Below are positions 15,523 to 25,284 of a stretch of DNA of 64,000 nucleotides, piece after piece. The DNA is taken from assembly GCA_017466125.1 (NCBI GenBank), contig JAFTUS010000065.1, forward strand, positions 1-64,000, given 5' to 3'. The position numbers and the translations under genes were made by a program. Every line of letters starts with the position of its first letter. Within the stretch, counting starts at the first letter, position 1. Source of the stretch: Lentisphaeria bacterium. GTDB lineage: Bacteria; Verrucomicrobiota; Lentisphaeria; Victivallales; Victivallaceae. The notes under the pieces were generated by a model. It did no database searches, was not told the origin of the DNA, and was given only the letters and a program-made list of their open reading frames with translations.

Positions 15523-18027
15523 ATGGCAAAATCAGACGACAATGTTTTCGGCAATCTCACTCCGCGCGGACGGCAGATCTTACTGCTTGCCAACCGCGAA
15601 GCGGAGCGGCTGAACCACGACCATATCGGCACAGAACACCTGCTGCTGGGAATTCTGGCTCTCAATGAGGGCGTCGCCGTGGAAGTATTGAAGACGCTCG
15701 GACTCAATCTTCCTCAACTCCGTATGGAGGTGGAAAAGAGTTTCGGCGTCGGCGGAGCGACCCAGATCGACGGCCCGCGCCCGCTGACCACCCGCTTGAA
15801 ACGGGTTCTGCTCATGGCGGCGAAAGAGGCACAGGCGATGAACTACAACTTTATCGGCACGGAACATCTGCTGCTGGCGATCCTCCGCGAGGGGGAGAGT
15901 TCGGCGGCGCGCATCCTTGCCAATTTGAATATCGATCCCGATATGGTGCTGGATGCCGTTTCACGGGCACTTGACCCGGATTTTCTGCCGGAGAGCGACG
16001 AGGAGATGCCCGGAGCCCCCAACTTCGGCAGCCCCAACTTCGGCAACGCCATACCCAATCCGCCGCCGATGGGGAACGGAGATTTGCCCGCCCTCAGCAC
16101 CTTCGGGCGCAATCTGACCGAACTGGCGGCAAAAGGCGAACTCGATCCGGTCATCGGCCGCAGTGAAGAGATCGAACGGGTGATCCAGATCCTCTGCCGC
16201 CGCACCAAAAACAATCCGGTTCTGATCGGCGAAGCGGGGGTGGGCAAAACCGCCATTCTGGAAGGTCTGGCACAGGCGATCACAGAACAGCGGGTACCGG
16301 AGATCCTCGCAGACAAATCCATTTACGCCATCGACCTGCCCCTGATGGTCGCAGGGACGAAGTACCGCGGACAGTTTGAGGAACGCATCAAAGCGGTCAT
16401 TGACGAAGTCCGCAACTCCGGCAAAGTCATCCTCTTTATCGACGAACTGCACACCATTGTCGGAGCGGGCGGTGCCGAAGGTGCCATGGATGCCGCAAAT
16501 ATCATCAAACCCGCTCTTTCGCGCGGAGAACTCCAATGCGTAGGTGCGACCACCCTCGATGAATACCGCAAGGGCATCGAAAAAGATGCCGCTCTGGAAC
16601 GCCGTTTCCAGCCGGTCATCGTCAATCCGCCCAACATTGAGGACTCCATCCGTATTCTGAACGGACTGAAAAAAACCTACGAAGCACACCACCATGTGAT
16701 TTATGAAAAAGGTTCGCTGGAGGCGGCAGTAAGGCTTTCCGACCGTTATATTTCCGGGCGTTTCCTGCCCGATAAGGCGATCGACATCATGGATGAAGCC
16801 GGGGCGCATGCCCGTATCACGAGCATCGAACCGCCGCCGGATACTTCCATTCTGGAAACTGAACTCGAAGAGGTGCGCCGCAACAAGGAAAATGCCATTT
16901 CCGACCAGAAATTTGAAGATGCCGCCCGCTGGCGCGACCGGGAACGGGAACTGAAAAAAATGATCCGGGATGAACAGGAAAAGTACCGCCGTTCCAACAA
17001 AGAAAAACGCACCTCCATTACCAGAGACGATATTGCCGCTGTCGTGGCAAAACTTACCGGTGTCCCTCTCCGGCAGATGCAGGAGGGCGAAAATGCAAAA
17101 CTTCTCCGTATGGAAGAGGAACTCAAAAAGAGTGTCATCGGTCAGGACAATGCCGTTTCCGTCATCTCCAAAGCGTTGCGCCGCTCCCGTGCGGATTTGA
17201 AAAACCCCGCCCGGCCCATCGGTTCTTTCATCTTCCTCGGGCCGACCGGCGTGGGGAAAACCCTGCTGGCAAAGGCTCTGGCGGAGTTTATGTTCGGCGA
17301 TGCCGATGCGCTGATCCAGGTGGATATGTCCGAATATATGGAAAAATTCAACGTCTCCCGTCTGGTGGGTTCACCTCCGGGTTATGTCGGTCACGGCGAC
17401 GGGGGCGAATTGACCGAAAAAGTGCGCCGCCGCCCCTATTCAGTGGTGCTTTTTGACGAAATCGAAAAGGCGCATCCGGACGTTCTGCACATGCTGCTGC
17501 AAATTCTTGAAGAGGGGCGCATCACGGACTCGCTGGGGCGCAAGATCGACTTCTGCAACACCATTATCATCATGACCAGCAATGTCGGCGCAGAGAAGAT
17601 CGCCGGAGGCCTTGCTCCGCTCGGTTTCGGCAGTGACAGCGAAAGCGCAAATCAGGCGGAAAGCGAAAAGATACTCGCCATCGCCAAAAAGCATTTCAAA
17701 CCGGAATTTCTCAACCGCGTGGACGATCTTATCATCTTCCGCAAACTGGAAAAATCCGATCTGGTTCGCATCATCGACATTGAACTGCAAAGGCTCAAGG
17801 AACGGCTCCGCAGCCGCAAACTTTCTCTGAAAGTCAGCAAAGAGGTCAAAGAGTACCTTATCACCCAGGGCTATCAGCCCGAATTCGGTGCAAGACCTCT
17901 GCGCCGTGCGGTGGAGCGTTACATCGAAGACCCGCTGGCAGAAGAACTGCTCAAAGGCAATTTTGACGAAGCCAAAGGGGTCAAAGTGGAATTCGATCAG
18001 CAGAAACTGCTCTTTTTCCCCTGCTGA
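15523..18027 (+). CDS. clpC: AAA+ protease ATPase ClpC
   Basis: An 834-residue Clp/Hsp100 unfoldase that would feed substrates to ClpP. Domains: two N-terminal Clp repeats (about 10-150, '[14 protein letters not shown]' and '[16 protein letters not shown]'), first AAA+ module with Walker A GEAGVGKT and Walker B LFIDELH, the UVR-containing middle domain (about 435-480), second AAA+ module with GPTGVGKT and [14 protein letters not shown], then the C-terminal D2-small domain ending '[24 protein letters not shown]'. The UVR motif and length separate it from ClpB and ClpA. A linker rich in Pro, Gly and Asn (about 165-190) contains a short '[10 protein letters not shown]' duplication. It is followed after 20 bp by dus. 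Confidence 0.96.
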   Translation: MAKSDDNVFGNLTPRGRQILLLANREAERLNHDHIGTEHLLLGILALNEGVAVEVLKTLGLNLPQLRMEVEKSFGVGGATQIDGPRPLTTRLKRVLLMAAKEAQAMNYNFIGTEHLLLAILREGESSAARILANLNIDPDMVLDAVSRALDPDFLPESDEEMPGAPNFGSPNFGNAIPNPPPMGNGDLPALSTFGRNLTELAAKGELDPVIGRSEEIERVIQILCRRTKNNPVLIGEAGVGKTAILEGLAQAITEQRVPEILADKSIYAIDLPLMVAGTKYRGQFEERIKAVIDEVRNSGKVILFIDELHTIVGAGGAEGAMDAANIIKPALSRGELQCVGATTLDEYRKGIEKDAALERRFQPVIVNPPNIEDSIRILNGLKKTYEAHHHVIYEKGSLEAAVRLSDRYISGRFLPDKAIDIMDEAGAHARITSIEPPPDTSILETELEEVRRNKENAISDQKFEDAARWRDRERELKKMIRDEQEKYRRSNKEKRTSITRDDIAAVVAKLTGVPLRQMQEGENAKLLRMEEELKKSVIGQDNAVSVISKALRRSRADLKNPARPIGSFIFLGPTGVGKTLLAKALAEFMFGDADALIQVDMSEYMEKFNVSRLVGSPPGYVGHGDGGELTEKVRRRPYSVVLFDEIEKAHPDVLHMLLQILEEGRITDSLGRKIDFCNTIIIMTSNVGAEKIAGGLAPLGFGSDSESANQAESEKILAIAKKHFKPEFLNRVDDLIIFRKLEKSDLVRIIDIELQRLKERLRSRKLSLKVSKEVKEYLITQGYQPEFGARPLRRAVERYIEDPLAEELLKGNFDEAKGVKVEFDQQKLLFFPC

Positions 18028-18047
18028 CGGACAACGGTATATCAACT

Positions 18048-19073
18048 ATGGAAAAGACCTCCTTTCTCTACGATGAAAATGCGCTGCTGATGGCTCCGCT
18101 TTCGGGCTATACCGATCTGCCGTACCGCCGCGCCGCAAGGCGTTGCGGATGCCGTTACGCCTTTACCGAAATGGTGGATGCCGCATCACTGACCTATGCC
18201 AGAAAGCGTTCCGAAGGGATGCTGCTCCGTGGGGAAGAGGAGAGTTTTCTCGGACTTCAGATCGTGGGTGCGAACCACGATTTTCTCCGCTGTGCCGCCG
18301 AAGTCGCCAACGAATATGAGTTTTCTCTGCTGGACTTCAATCTGGGCTGTCCGGTGCCGAAAGTGGCAAAAAAGGGGGCGGGCGCAGAACTGGGGCGCAG
18401 GATCGACGAAGCCCTCCGCTGTTTTGAGATCCTCAAACAGTACAGCCGTTTTCCGCTCACAGCCAAAATCCGCATCCTCTCTGCGGACGATCCCGAACCG
18501 ACCTTGCGTCTGTGCCGCGGACTGGCGGAACTGGGCGCAAGAGCCATCACCATTCACGGCAGGATCAAAGAGGTTTTCTATTCCGGGCCGGTGAATTTCA
18601 ATTTTATCCGCATGGTGCGGGAGGCACTGCCGCAGGTGCAGATCATCGCCAACGGCGGCGTGACCGGGCTTGCAAGTTACAGTGAAATGCGGCGGGAGAC
18701 CGGCTGCGGAGCCGTCATGCTGGCACGGGGAGCGATGGGCAACCCGTGGCTTTTCCGAGAACTTCAGGAGGGTGAAGCATTTGTGCCGCCTGATTTGGAT
18801 GAACTTTTCGACGTGATGCAGGAGCATGTTCACGGCATGGTTTCGCTCTACGGCGAAGAGGGAGCCATGCGCATTGCCCGCAAAGTGGTATACGATTACA
18901 TTCGCGGGCGCGGTTTTCACTCCAACGTCAAAGCGGCGATTTCCGCTCTTTCAACGCTTACGGATTTCAGCGATTTTCTGCAGCTTGCGCGGAACTCCCA
19001 TGCTGAAAGTTACTTCCGTCAGCAGGAACAGTTTCCTGAAATGGATCGCCGCCTGCGGCCGAACATCGGATAA
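18048..19073 (+). CDS. dus: tRNA-dihydrouridine synthase
   Basis: A 341-residue FMN-dependent TIM-barrel enzyme that reduces uridine to dihydrouridine in tRNA. Seen: the N-terminal MAPLSGYTDLPYRR, LDFNLGCPVPKVAKKGAGAEL with the catalytic Cys, ITIHGRIKEVFYSGPVN, IANGGV and VMLARGAMGNPWLFRE, all standard Dus motifs. DusB is the closest broad type, but the subtype is not secure. Cotranscription with clpC is likely (20-bp gap); no good ribosome-binding site is visible. Repeat copy C starts three bases after its stop codon. Confidence 0.93.
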   Translation: MEKTSFLYDENALLMAPLSGYTDLPYRRAARRCGCRYAFTEMVDAASLTYARKRSEGMLLRGEEESFLGLQIVGANHDFLRCAAEVANEYEFSLLDFNLGCPVPKVAKKGAGAELGRRIDEALRCFEILKQYSRFPLTAKIRILSADDPEPTLRLCRGLAELGARAITIHGRIKEVFYSGPVNFNFIRMVREALPQVQIIANGGVTGLASYSEMRRETGCGAVMLARGAMGNPWLFRELQEGEAFVPPDLDELFDVMQEHVHGMVSLYGEEGAMRIARKVVYDYIRGRGFHSNVKAAISALSTLTDFSDFLQLARNSHAESYFRQQEQFPEMDRRLRPNIG

Positions 19074-19075
19074 AA

Positions 19076-19396
19076 AAAATAAAAAAATAAAAAATTCCGC
19101 GCGCAGCGCGCACCCCGCACCGGGTCGTACCCGGACGTGGTCCAGCGGCGGAACGCTGGTCGCCGCCTTAAAATGGCGGCGAAAATATAAGCGAAGCGTC
19201 AAAATTGCCGCAACGCGGCAATACCTCTCGCCGGGAGCGATGCCCCGATAAATGAGCGCAGCGTATTTTATCGGGGCGTTGAGCGAACGGCGGCCGAACG
19301 TCGGCCTCGGTAGTGGTCGGCTGTCGCCCCTCTGGGGCTCTCGAGCCTCCGGGGCGTTGAGCAAACGGCGCATCCCGAAGCCCCAATAAAAATCAG
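19076..19396 (+). repeat. Dispersed multi-hairpin repeat, copy C (full length)
   Basis: Begins with an A-rich run directly after the dus stop and repeats copy A nearly base for base up to the ATTGCCGC/GCGGCAAT hairpin and the GCCCCGATAAA/TTTATCGGGGC hairpin, then one GGCCGAACGTCGGCC module, GCCCC-TCT-GGGGC, and the terminal GCATCCCGAAGCCCC. Its last bases (AAAATCAG) contain the stop codon of the convergent aldolase gene. It would be transcribed as the dus 3' untranslated region. Confidence 0.92.
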
Positions 19397-20169
19397 CCCT
19401 TCTGGATGCGGCGGATGTTTTCCAGATTTTTTACGGCGGCGGTGCGCATATAGGCGTAATCGACTCCGGTGGAGATCATGTTCACCCCGAGATCATGCCA
19501 GAACTGCAGTTCCTCCGGGTCAACCGAACCGGTGGAAACGCCGATCGTTTTGCCGTTGTCCTGCAAAATCCGGACGCCCTCTTTCATCAAAGCGGTATTG
19601 CGTTCACAGAAACGGTCTCCGAGGCGGCCGATCGAGCCGGAGAGATCCATCGGTCCGAAAATATAACCGTCGATCCACGGATTTTTGACGATTTCAGGAA
19701 GATTTCTAATCGCCGTTTCGCTTTCGAGCTGAATAAAACGGCAGAGTTCATGATTGACGTTTTCGATGTAGTCCGTCAAATTCCGCTTGCCGTAACCGAC
19801 CGCCATCTGCGGACCGAAACCGCGGTTGCCTTCCGGCGGATAGAGGGTGCTTTTCATGACAAAATCAGCCTGTTCGACCGTCTCCACCTGCGGGAAAATA
19901 ATGCCGTCCGGACCCATTTCAAGAACCTTTTTGGTAAAGTTGAAGTCCAGCATCGGCACCCGGACAAATGCGGGCGAACCGCCTGCCTTGCAACTGACCA
20001 GGTGAAGGCGGAGGTCTTCCCACGCCAGCGGAGCGTGTTCCGAATCGATCCATACGAAGTCAAAACCGACTCCGGCAAGGATCTCCGTGATCGCACAAAA
20101 ATTGAGTGCCATGTGCGTACCGCAAATGTGTTCACAGTTGCGTACCTTCTGTTTCAGTTCACGACTCAT
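19393..20169 (-). CDS. HpcH/HpaI-type class II aldolase
   Basis: A 258-residue metal-dependent pyruvate aldolase of the HpcH/HpaI/RhmA group, which splits 2-keto-3-deoxy acids such as those from rhamnose or aromatic acid breakdown. Seen: GTHMALNFCAITEILAGVGFDFVWIDSEHAPL with the active-site region, FVRVPMLD, MGPDGIIFPQVETVEQA, RGFGP and the metal-site segment CRFIQLESETAI, plus GPMDLSGSIG. The substrate is unknown. Strong GGAG before the ATG. Last gene of the arg-mntP operon, 21 bp after mntP. Its stop codon lies within the end of repeat C. Confidence 0.88.
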   Translation of the reverse strand: MSRELKQKVRNCEHICGTHMALNFCAITEILAGVGFDFVWIDSEHAPLAWEDLRLHLVSCKAGGSPAFVRVPMLDFNFTKKVLEMGPDGIIFPQVETVEQADFVMKSTLYPPEGNRGFGPQMAVGYGKRNLTDYIENVNHELCRFIQLESETAIRNLPEIVKNPWIDGYIFGPMDLSGSIGRLGDRFCERNTALMKEGVRILQDNGKTIGVSTGSVDPEELQFWHDLGVNMISTGVDYAYMRTAAVKNLENIRRIQKG

Positions 20170-20190
20170 AAAAAAACTCCTTTGGTTATG

Positions 20191-20775
20191 TTACAGAAAG
20201 CCGATGTCTTCCAGAAATATCTTTATTCCGATCAGAATGATCGTACAGCCTCCGGCGATGGTCATTGCTTTTTCTCCGGCGGCTTTGCCCAGACGCTCCC
20301 CGATGCAGACCCCGGTGCCGCTGATGACGCCGGTAACAACGCCCATGGCAAGTGCCGGAAACAGTATCATTTCACCGGAAAAACGCAAACTTGCCCCGAC
20401 CGCCAGCGCATCCAGACTGGTGGCAACAGCGGGCAGAAAAAGCCGTTTCGGGGTGAAAAAACGCTCCAGACCACAGCAGACATCGGGCGTTTCCTCCTTC
20501 TTGCGGCACGCCTCAAAAATCATGTTTCCGCCGACGTAAAGCAAAAGGAAAAGCGCAAGATAGTGGTCGATCGCCTTGACAAAACCGGCGCAGAGCGTCG
20601 CCGCCCCGTAACCGGCAAGCGGCATGAGAAACTGAAATCCGCCGAAAAAAAGAGCCGCAAGCAAAATCTTTTGCCAACGGTTCTTTGAGCGGTCGCAGAG
20701 GGCCCCGGCAACAGATACGGCAAACGCATCCACCGAAACCCCGAGCGACAGGAGCAATATGGAAAAAATACCCAT
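20191..20775 (-). CDS. mntP: Manganese efflux pump MntP
   Basis: A 194-residue six-helix inner-membrane protein of the MntP (DUF204) family that exports Mn2+. The two repeated halves each carry the Asp-containing motif of the family: LLLSLGVSVDAFAVSVAGAL near the N-terminus and PAVATSLDALAVGASL in the middle, followed by a Gly-rich ISGTGVCIGERLG helix. No ribosome-binding site is seen; only 4 bp separate it from the argF stop, so translation is probably coupled. Its position inside an arginine operon is odd. No yybP-ykoY-type riboswitch is expected there and none was seen. Confidence 0.92.
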   Translation of the reverse strand: MGIFSILLLSLGVSVDAFAVSVAGALCDRSKNRWQKILLAALFFGGFQFLMPLAGYGAATLCAGFVKAIDHYLALFLLLYVGGNMIFEACRKKEETPDVCCGLERFFTPKRLFLPAVATSLDALAVGASLRFSGEMILFPALAMGVVTGVISGTGVCIGERLGKAAGEKAMTIAGGCTIILIGIKIFLEDIGFL

Positions 20776-20779
20776 GGTA

Positions 20780-21685
20780 TTATTTCATCAGCAGCGACAT
20801 GACGGCTTTCTGGACATGCAGACGGTTTTCCGCTTCATCGAAGACGATGGAGCGTTTGGGGTCATCCATAACTCCGGCAGAGACCTCTTCGCCGCGATGG
20901 GCGGGCAGGCAGTGCAGGAATTTGGCATCTTTCTTTGCAACGTCGAAAAGTTTTTCGTTGATCTGATAAGGACGGAAAATCTGCATACGGCGTTCCCGTT
21001 CCTCTTCAAATCCCATGCTGACCCAGACGTCGGTGTAGAAATAATCGACATCTTTGGCGGCCTTGACCGGATCGGCTTCCCACCGGATGTTGGAGCATCC
21101 GGCGAAGAGGTGTTCGTGCGGACGTTCCTGTTCGGGGGCGGCGATGACCAACTGCATACCGGTCAGTTTGGCGGCGAGGATGAGGGAGTTGCAGATGTTG
21201 CTGCGGCCGTCACCGTAGAACGCCATTTTGATCGAACTGTCGGCATAACGGCCGGAGTGTTCCTTGATGGTGAGCAGATCCGCCAGGATCTGGCAGGGGT
21301 GGTAATCATCGGTCAGCGCATTGATGACCGGAATGGTGGCGACCCGTGCCAGTTCCTCCACGTCAGCGTGGGCAAAGGTGCGGATGACGATGCCGTGGAG
21401 ATAACGGCTCAGCACATTGGCGGTATCGGCGACGGTTTCGCCTCTGCCGACCTGCATTTTACCGGCATCCAGATAGAGGGGGTTGCCGCCGAGTTCGTGA
21501 ACACCGACTTCAAAGGAAACGCGGGTACGGGTGGAGGACTTGGCGAAAATAAGACCGATGCTTTTTCCGGCGAGCGGAGAATAAGGGACACTGCCCCGGT
21601 CACGTTTCAGTTTTTCGGCGAGGTCGTAGATCACATGGAGATCTTCCAATGTGATATCATTAAGGGTCACGAGATCCTTTTTCAT
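20780..21685 (-). CDS. argF: Ornithine carbamoyltransferase
   Basis: A 301-residue enzyme making citrulline from ornithine and carbamoyl phosphate. Seen: carbamoyl-phosphate loop SSTRTR (about 50-55), HPCQ (about 128-131) and the ornithine-binding HCLPAHRGEEV near the C-terminus, as well as FYTDVWVSMG. Length is normal for an anabolic OTC. 15 bp after argD, with GGAG upstream of its ATG. Confidence 0.96.
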   Translation of the reverse strand: MKKDLVTLNDITLEDLHVIYDLAEKLKRDRGSVPYSPLAGKSIGLIFAKSSTRTRVSFEVGVHELGGNPLYLDAGKMQVGRGETVADTANVLSRYLHGIVIRTFAHADVEELARVATIPVINALTDDYHPCQILADLLTIKEHSGRYADSSIKMAFYGDGRSNICNSLILAAKLTGMQLVIAAPEQERPHEHLFAGCSNIRWEADPVKAAKDVDYFYTDVWVSMGFEEERERRMQIFRPYQINEKLFDVAKKDAKFLHCLPAHRGEEVSAGVMDDPKRSIVFDEAENRLHVQKAVMSLLMK

Positions 21686-21700
21686 AACAATAACTCCGTT

Positions 21701-22894
21701 TTAGAGGGTTTTATTCAGTTCAGCCATAGCCTTTGCGATTTTTTCAACGGCTTCATCGGCTTCGGCTCTGGTGATATTCAGCGGGGGGAGCAAGCGCAGT
21801 ACGCACTCTCCTGCGGTCAGGGTGACGAGGTTCTGCTTCAGGCAGAGTCCGGAGAGCGTTGCGGCTTCGCGGTCGAGGACAACGCCGATCATCAGCCCCA
21901 TGCCGCGAACTCCTTTGACGAAACTGTAAGGTTTGGAGATCTCCGTCAGTTTTTCGCGCAGATATGCGCCCATTTCGCGGCAGTTTTCAAGGACGTTTTC
22001 TTTATCGAAAGCCTCCTGTACGGCAAGAGCGGCGGCACTGACCAGCGCGGTTCCGCCGAAAGTGCTTGCGTGCATTCCGACCGTGAGGACATTGGCGAAT
22101 TTCCGTTTGGCGATGACCGCCCCCATGGGGAGGCCGTTGGCGAGGGCTTTTGCCATGCCGAAGGCATCGGGTTCGACGCCGAAACTCTGCCATGCGAAAC
22201 GTGTCCCGATACGGCCGCAGCCGCACTGGACTTCATCGAAGAGGAGCAGAATATCTTTTTCATCGCAGAGAGCGCGGACTTTTTTGAGGTATTCCACATC
22301 GGCGGGGATGATGCCGCCTTCCCCCTGAACGGGTTCGAGAAGCACGGCGCAGGTTTTGTCGGTGACGGCGTTTTTGAGAGCCTCAAAATCGTTGAACGGC
22401 ACCTGGGAAAATCCGGGGGTGTCGGGTTCAAAACCTTTGCGGTACTTGGCGCGGCCGGTCTCTGCGAGCGTAGCGAGGGTGCGGCCGTGGAAAGAGTCGT
22501 TCATGGAGATGATCTCATTGCGTCCGGTGGCATTGCCGTATTTGCGTGCGAGTTTGGTGAGACACTCGTTGGCTTCTGCGCCGGAGTTGCAGAAAAAGAC
22601 CACGCCGTCGAAACAGTTGGTGACAAGTTTTTCTGCCAGTTTGGGCATGACTTCATTCATATAGAGGTTGGAGACATGAACCAGTTTTTCCGCCTGTTCC
22701 TGAACGGCTCTGGTCACGCCGGGGTGACAGTGGCCGAGGTTGCATACAGCGATGCCGGTGGCGAAATCCAGATATTCATTGCCGTCAGCATCCCAGAGAC
22801 GGCTGCCCTGTCCGCGGGTAAAGAGCATCTTCGGCGCATAAGTGGGCATAACATACTTGCTGTAACGGTCTTGCGTATCTTTGAAGTTTTCCAT
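21701..22894 (-). CDS. argD: Acetylornithine aminotransferase
   Basis: A 397-residue class III PLP aminotransferase that converts N-acetylglutamate semialdehyde to N-acetylornithine. Seen: FATGIAVCNLGHCHP, the PLP-phosphate loop FCNSGAEANE, SFHGRTLATL, LLLFDEVQCGCGR with the cofactor Asp and the Schiff-base Lys in MAKALANGLPMG. FGGTALVSAAAL completes the signature. The context with argF supports the arginine assignment over other acyl-ornithine or GABA transaminases. First gene of the argD-argF-mntP-aldolase operon. Confidence 0.95.
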   Translation of the reverse strand: MENFKDTQDRYSKYVMPTYAPKMLFTRGQGSRLWDADGNEYLDFATGIAVCNLGHCHPGVTRAVQEQAEKLVHVSNLYMNEVMPKLAEKLVTNCFDGVVFFCNSGAEANECLTKLARKYGNATGRNEIISMNDSFHGRTLATLAETGRAKYRKGFEPDTPGFSQVPFNDFEALKNAVTDKTCAVLLEPVQGEGGIIPADVEYLKKVRALCDEKDILLLFDEVQCGCGRIGTRFAWQSFGVEPDAFGMAKALANGLPMGAVIAKRKFANVLTVGMHASTFGGTALVSAAALAVQEAFDKENVLENCREMGAYLREKLTEISKPYSFVKGVRGMGLMIGVVLDREAATLSGLCLKQNLVTLTAGECVLRLLPPLNITRAEADEAVEKIAKAMAELNKTL

Positions 22895-22928
22895 AGCAAA
22901 AAATCTCCTGAATTATTGAAAAGTAGAT

Positions 22929-22956
22929 AATATACCACACTTTTCAGAAAATGCAA
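22929..22956 (-). promoter_or_regulatory. Promoter of the argD operon
   Basis: Minus strand TTGCAT (22951-22956), 16 bp, TATATT (22929-22934); an AAAAGTGTGG tract separates them. It is divergent from coaX. Confidence 0.6.
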
Positions 22957-23038
22957 TTATTTTCTGCACCGGCAGCAGTTCTTCTGTTGGATTTTTTTAA
23001 AATAGATGCTATCTTATACATTAAAAAAGGTTGGTTTT

Positions 23039-23731
23039 ATGACTTTGCTTGATATTGGAAACACATTTACCCGCATCGTCTGCGGCAAAGAGAGCCGGAT
23101 CGTTCCCACTGCGGAACTTTGTCCTGCCGATATTCCGCCGGGAAAGGCCGCCGCCTGCTGTGTCGTTCCCGCTGTGAAGGAGCGGCTCAAAGAGTGCGAT
23201 ATTTTCTGGCTTTCTGCCGCCAACGCCGGAAGTTTTGTCGATTTTACTCAAGTCGATACCTCCACCACCGGGGCGGATCGGGTCGCCAATGCCGTTGCAC
23301 TTGCCGCACTCTATCCGCTGCCCGCCGTCTGCGTTGACTGCGGCACCGCCGTAACGCTGGAGATCGTTGATGAAAACCGTGTGTTCCGCGGCGGAGCCAT
23401 CGCCCCCGGACGGAAACTGATGCGGCAGGCACTTTCAAAAGGAACGGCACAACTGCCGGATATCCCGTTACTTTCGCAGATCCCCTCCGCCGCCGGGGTG
23501 GATACCGCCTCTTCCATCGCCTTCGGCATCGATCGCGGCGTGATCGGTCTTGTGCGGGAACTGCTCCTTTGCGCAGCGGCTCAATTCGGAAATAACGGAA
23601 AAATAACGGTTGTTTTCACCGGCGGGGATGCGGCGTGGTTTTCGCCTCATTTTCCCGAAAGTTTCCCCGCTGCGGCAGACTTTACGCTGCAAGGACTTAA
23701 AAAAGTAACGGATGAAATAACGGAAAAATAA
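23039..23731 (+). CDS. coaX: Type III pantothenate kinase
   Basis: A 230-residue ASKHA-fold kinase for the first step of coenzyme A synthesis. Seen: LLDIGNTFTR (phosphate-1 loop), TTGADRVANAVAL, VDCGTAVTLEIVDEN (phosphate-2), FRGGAIAPG and VFTGGDA (adenosine motif). The start at 23039 is preferred to one 11 codons upstream because the protein then begins at the family's usual position and AAGG lies upstream. Two copies of the genome-repeated oligomer GGAAAAATAACGG sit inside the gene, one of them spanning its stop codon. The next gene begins three bases later. Confidence 0.94.
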   Translation: MTLLDIGNTFTRIVCGKESRIVPTAELCPADIPPGKAAACCVVPAVKERLKECDIFWLSAANAGSFVDFTQVDTSTTGADRVANAVALAALYPLPAVCVDCGTAVTLEIVDENRVFRGGAIAPGRKLMRQALSKGTAQLPDIPLLSQIPSAAGVDTASSIAFGIDRGVIGLVRELLLCAAAQFGNNGKITVVFTGGDAAWFSPHFPESFPAAADFTLQGLKKVTDEITEK

Positions 23732-23734
23732 CGG

Positions 23735-24478
23735 ATGGATGTTTTCAGAGAACTTGTCAAGGCGGCAGGCGAAACGATCGGCCGTTATGAGTTGATTTCA
23801 GAGGGCGACCGTATCCTTGCCGGATTGTCCGGCGGCAAAGACAGTTTTGCCATGCTCCATGTGCTTCATCACCTCCGGAAAAAAGCCCCGGTCCGTTTTG
23901 ACGTCATCGCCGTTACTTTCGACCCCGGTTTCCCCGAATTCAACATCGGCGGCATCAGCCGCTACTGCCGGGAACAGAACTGGGAACACGCCGTTGTCAA
24001 ACTGGATATTCCCGCGATCCTGACCGAAAAGAACTATACCGGCACTCCCTGTGTCCTCTGCTCCCGTCTGCGCCGTGGGAAATTATACGGAACGGCAAGA
24101 GAACTCCGCTGCAATAAACTTGCCCTCGGACAGCACTTCGACGATATCGCCTCCTCCTTTCTGATGAGCCTTTTCCGGGGGCAGGGGTTGACCACCATGG
24201 GGCCGAATGTGCCGAACCAAGAGGGCGATTTGAGGATCATCCGTCCGCTCGCCCTCGCCGATGAGGAGCTGATCCGCCGCTATGCCGCAACGCTCGATTT
24301 GCCGCAGGCGGGCAAGTGCCACTACGATGAGCGGCTCAAAGAGGGCGACCGCCTCTTCTTTCAGGAACTGCTGGAAAATCTTTCTGTGCGGATCCCCGAT
24401 TTGCGCTCCCAGATGAAACGTTCGCTCAGCAATGTTCAGCTGGAATACCTTCTTGACCCCCGTTACATCAAAAAATAA
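23735..24478 (+). CDS. TtcA-like PP-loop tRNA thiolation protein
   Basis: A 247-residue N-type ATP pyrophosphatase of the TtcA/TilS superfamily; TtcA adds sulfur to cytidine-32 of tRNA. Seen: ATP loop LSGGKDSFAML (about 31-41), a CxxC pair GTPCVLCSRLRRG, and GQHFDDIASSFLMSLFRGQGL, equivalent to the TtcA 'HHxDD' block. A CxxC pair for an iron-sulfur cluster or sulfur transfer fits TtcA. Shorter than E. coli TtcA, so a related subfamily is possible. Translation is probably coupled to coaX (three-base gap). Confidence 0.85.
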   Translation: MDVFRELVKAAGETIGRYELISEGDRILAGLSGGKDSFAMLHVLHHLRKKAPVRFDVIAVTFDPGFPEFNIGGISRYCREQNWEHAVVKLDIPAILTEKNYTGTPCVLCSRLRRGKLYGTARELRCNKLALGQHFDDIASSFLMSLFRGQGLTTMGPNVPNQEGDLRIIRPLALADEELIRRYAATLDLPQAGKCHYDERLKEGDRLFFQELLENLSVRIPDLRSQMKRSLSNVQLEYLLDPRYIKK

Positions 24479-24494
24479 TGAAAAGGATAAGATG

Positions 24495-25277
24495 ATGCAA
24501 TACGAACCGACAGCAGAAGGACTGCTGAAAATCCTCGAAAAACTCCGCGCTCCGGACGGGTGTCCGTGGGATCGGGAACAGACCCGGCAAACACTTTCAC
24601 GCCACCTCGCAGGAGAGGTCGCCGAACTGTTGGAGGCGATCGACCGCAACGAACCGGCGGCGATTTGTGACGAACTCGGCGATGTGATGATGAACGTACT
24701 GTTTCAGGCGGTCGTCGCCGCCGAACAGCAGGAGTTCACAGCCGAAGATGTCTTCCGCAATATCAACGATAAAATGGTGCGCCGCCATGCGCATATTTTC
24801 GGAGATGCCAAAGCCGAAACCGCCGAAGATGTTGCAAAAATCTGGCAGGAAGTAAAGAAAAAAGAACGGGGCTCCGCAGAGGAAAACCCCTCCATTCTGG
24901 GCAAACTGCCGCAGACCCTTTCCGCTCTGACCCGTGCGGAGGACATCCAGAAAAAAGTGGCAAAAGCCGGTTTTGACTGGCAGGATCAATACGGCATCAT
25001 CGACAAGATCCGGGAAGAACTCGATGAGGTGAGTTCCGCCCTCGCCGAAGGGGACGAAACTCACGTTGACGAAGAGATCGGCGATCTGCTTTTCGCCGTT
25101 TCCAATCTGACCCGTTTCCGCAAACGCGCCACGGCAGAAGAGCTGCTCCGGGCGGCAAACAGGAAGTTCATCAGCCGTTTTCAGAAGGTGGAGAAGATGC
25201 TTGCCGAACGCGGCATCCCCGTCGAACAGGCGGGCATCACGCTCCTGGAAGAGTTGTGGCAGCAGGCAAAACAGTAA
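24495..25277 (+). CDS. mazG: Nucleoside triphosphate pyrophosphohydrolase MazG
   Basis: A 260-residue house-cleaning enzyme that hydrolyses NTPs to NMPs. Two MazG domains are visible: the first with LRAPDGCPWDREQT, EVAELLEAI and DELGDVMMNVLFQ (metal-binding Glu/Asp set), the second with REELDEVSSAL and EEIGDLLFAVSNLTR. The C-terminal 'FISRFQKVEKML' is standard. Start: ATG at 24495, seven bases after AGGA; the ATG at 24492 is also possible. It closes the coaX operon and ends 7 bp from the convergent permease gene with no obvious terminator between them. Confidence 0.95.
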   Translation: MQYEPTAEGLLKILEKLRAPDGCPWDREQTRQTLSRHLAGEVAELLEAIDRNEPAAICDELGDVMMNVLFQAVVAAEQQEFTAEDVFRNINDKMVRRHAHIFGDAKAETAEDVAKIWQEVKKKERGSAEENPSILGKLPQTLSALTRAEDIQKKVAKAGFDWQDQYGIIDKIREELDEVSSALAEGDETHVDEEIGDLLFAVSNLTRFRKRATAEELLRAANRKFISRFQKVEKMLAERGIPVEQAGITLLEELWQQAKQ

Positions 25278-25284
25278 CGCCCGA

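Noticed and set aside
18951-19373. Minus-strand open frames inside the repeat copies (also 817-1104 and 61987-62187), sharing a 'HFKAATSVPPLDHVRV'-like peptide
   Set aside because: The shared peptide only reflects nucleotide identity. Where stems change in compensating pairs, the amino acids change freely, and no ribosome-binding site is present; structure rather than protein appears to be conserved.
20759-22930. A 723-codon open frame on the plus strand opposite argF and argD
   Set aside because: It is the antisense of two well-supported genes with clear motifs; high-GC third positions leave the reverse frame open. No ribosome-binding site or recognisable domain.
22989-23020. Promoter for coaX (TTGGAT followed by TATCTT or TATACA)
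   Set aside because: Spacers would be 15 or 20 bp and the -10 is poor; transcription must start near here, but I cannot choose the site.
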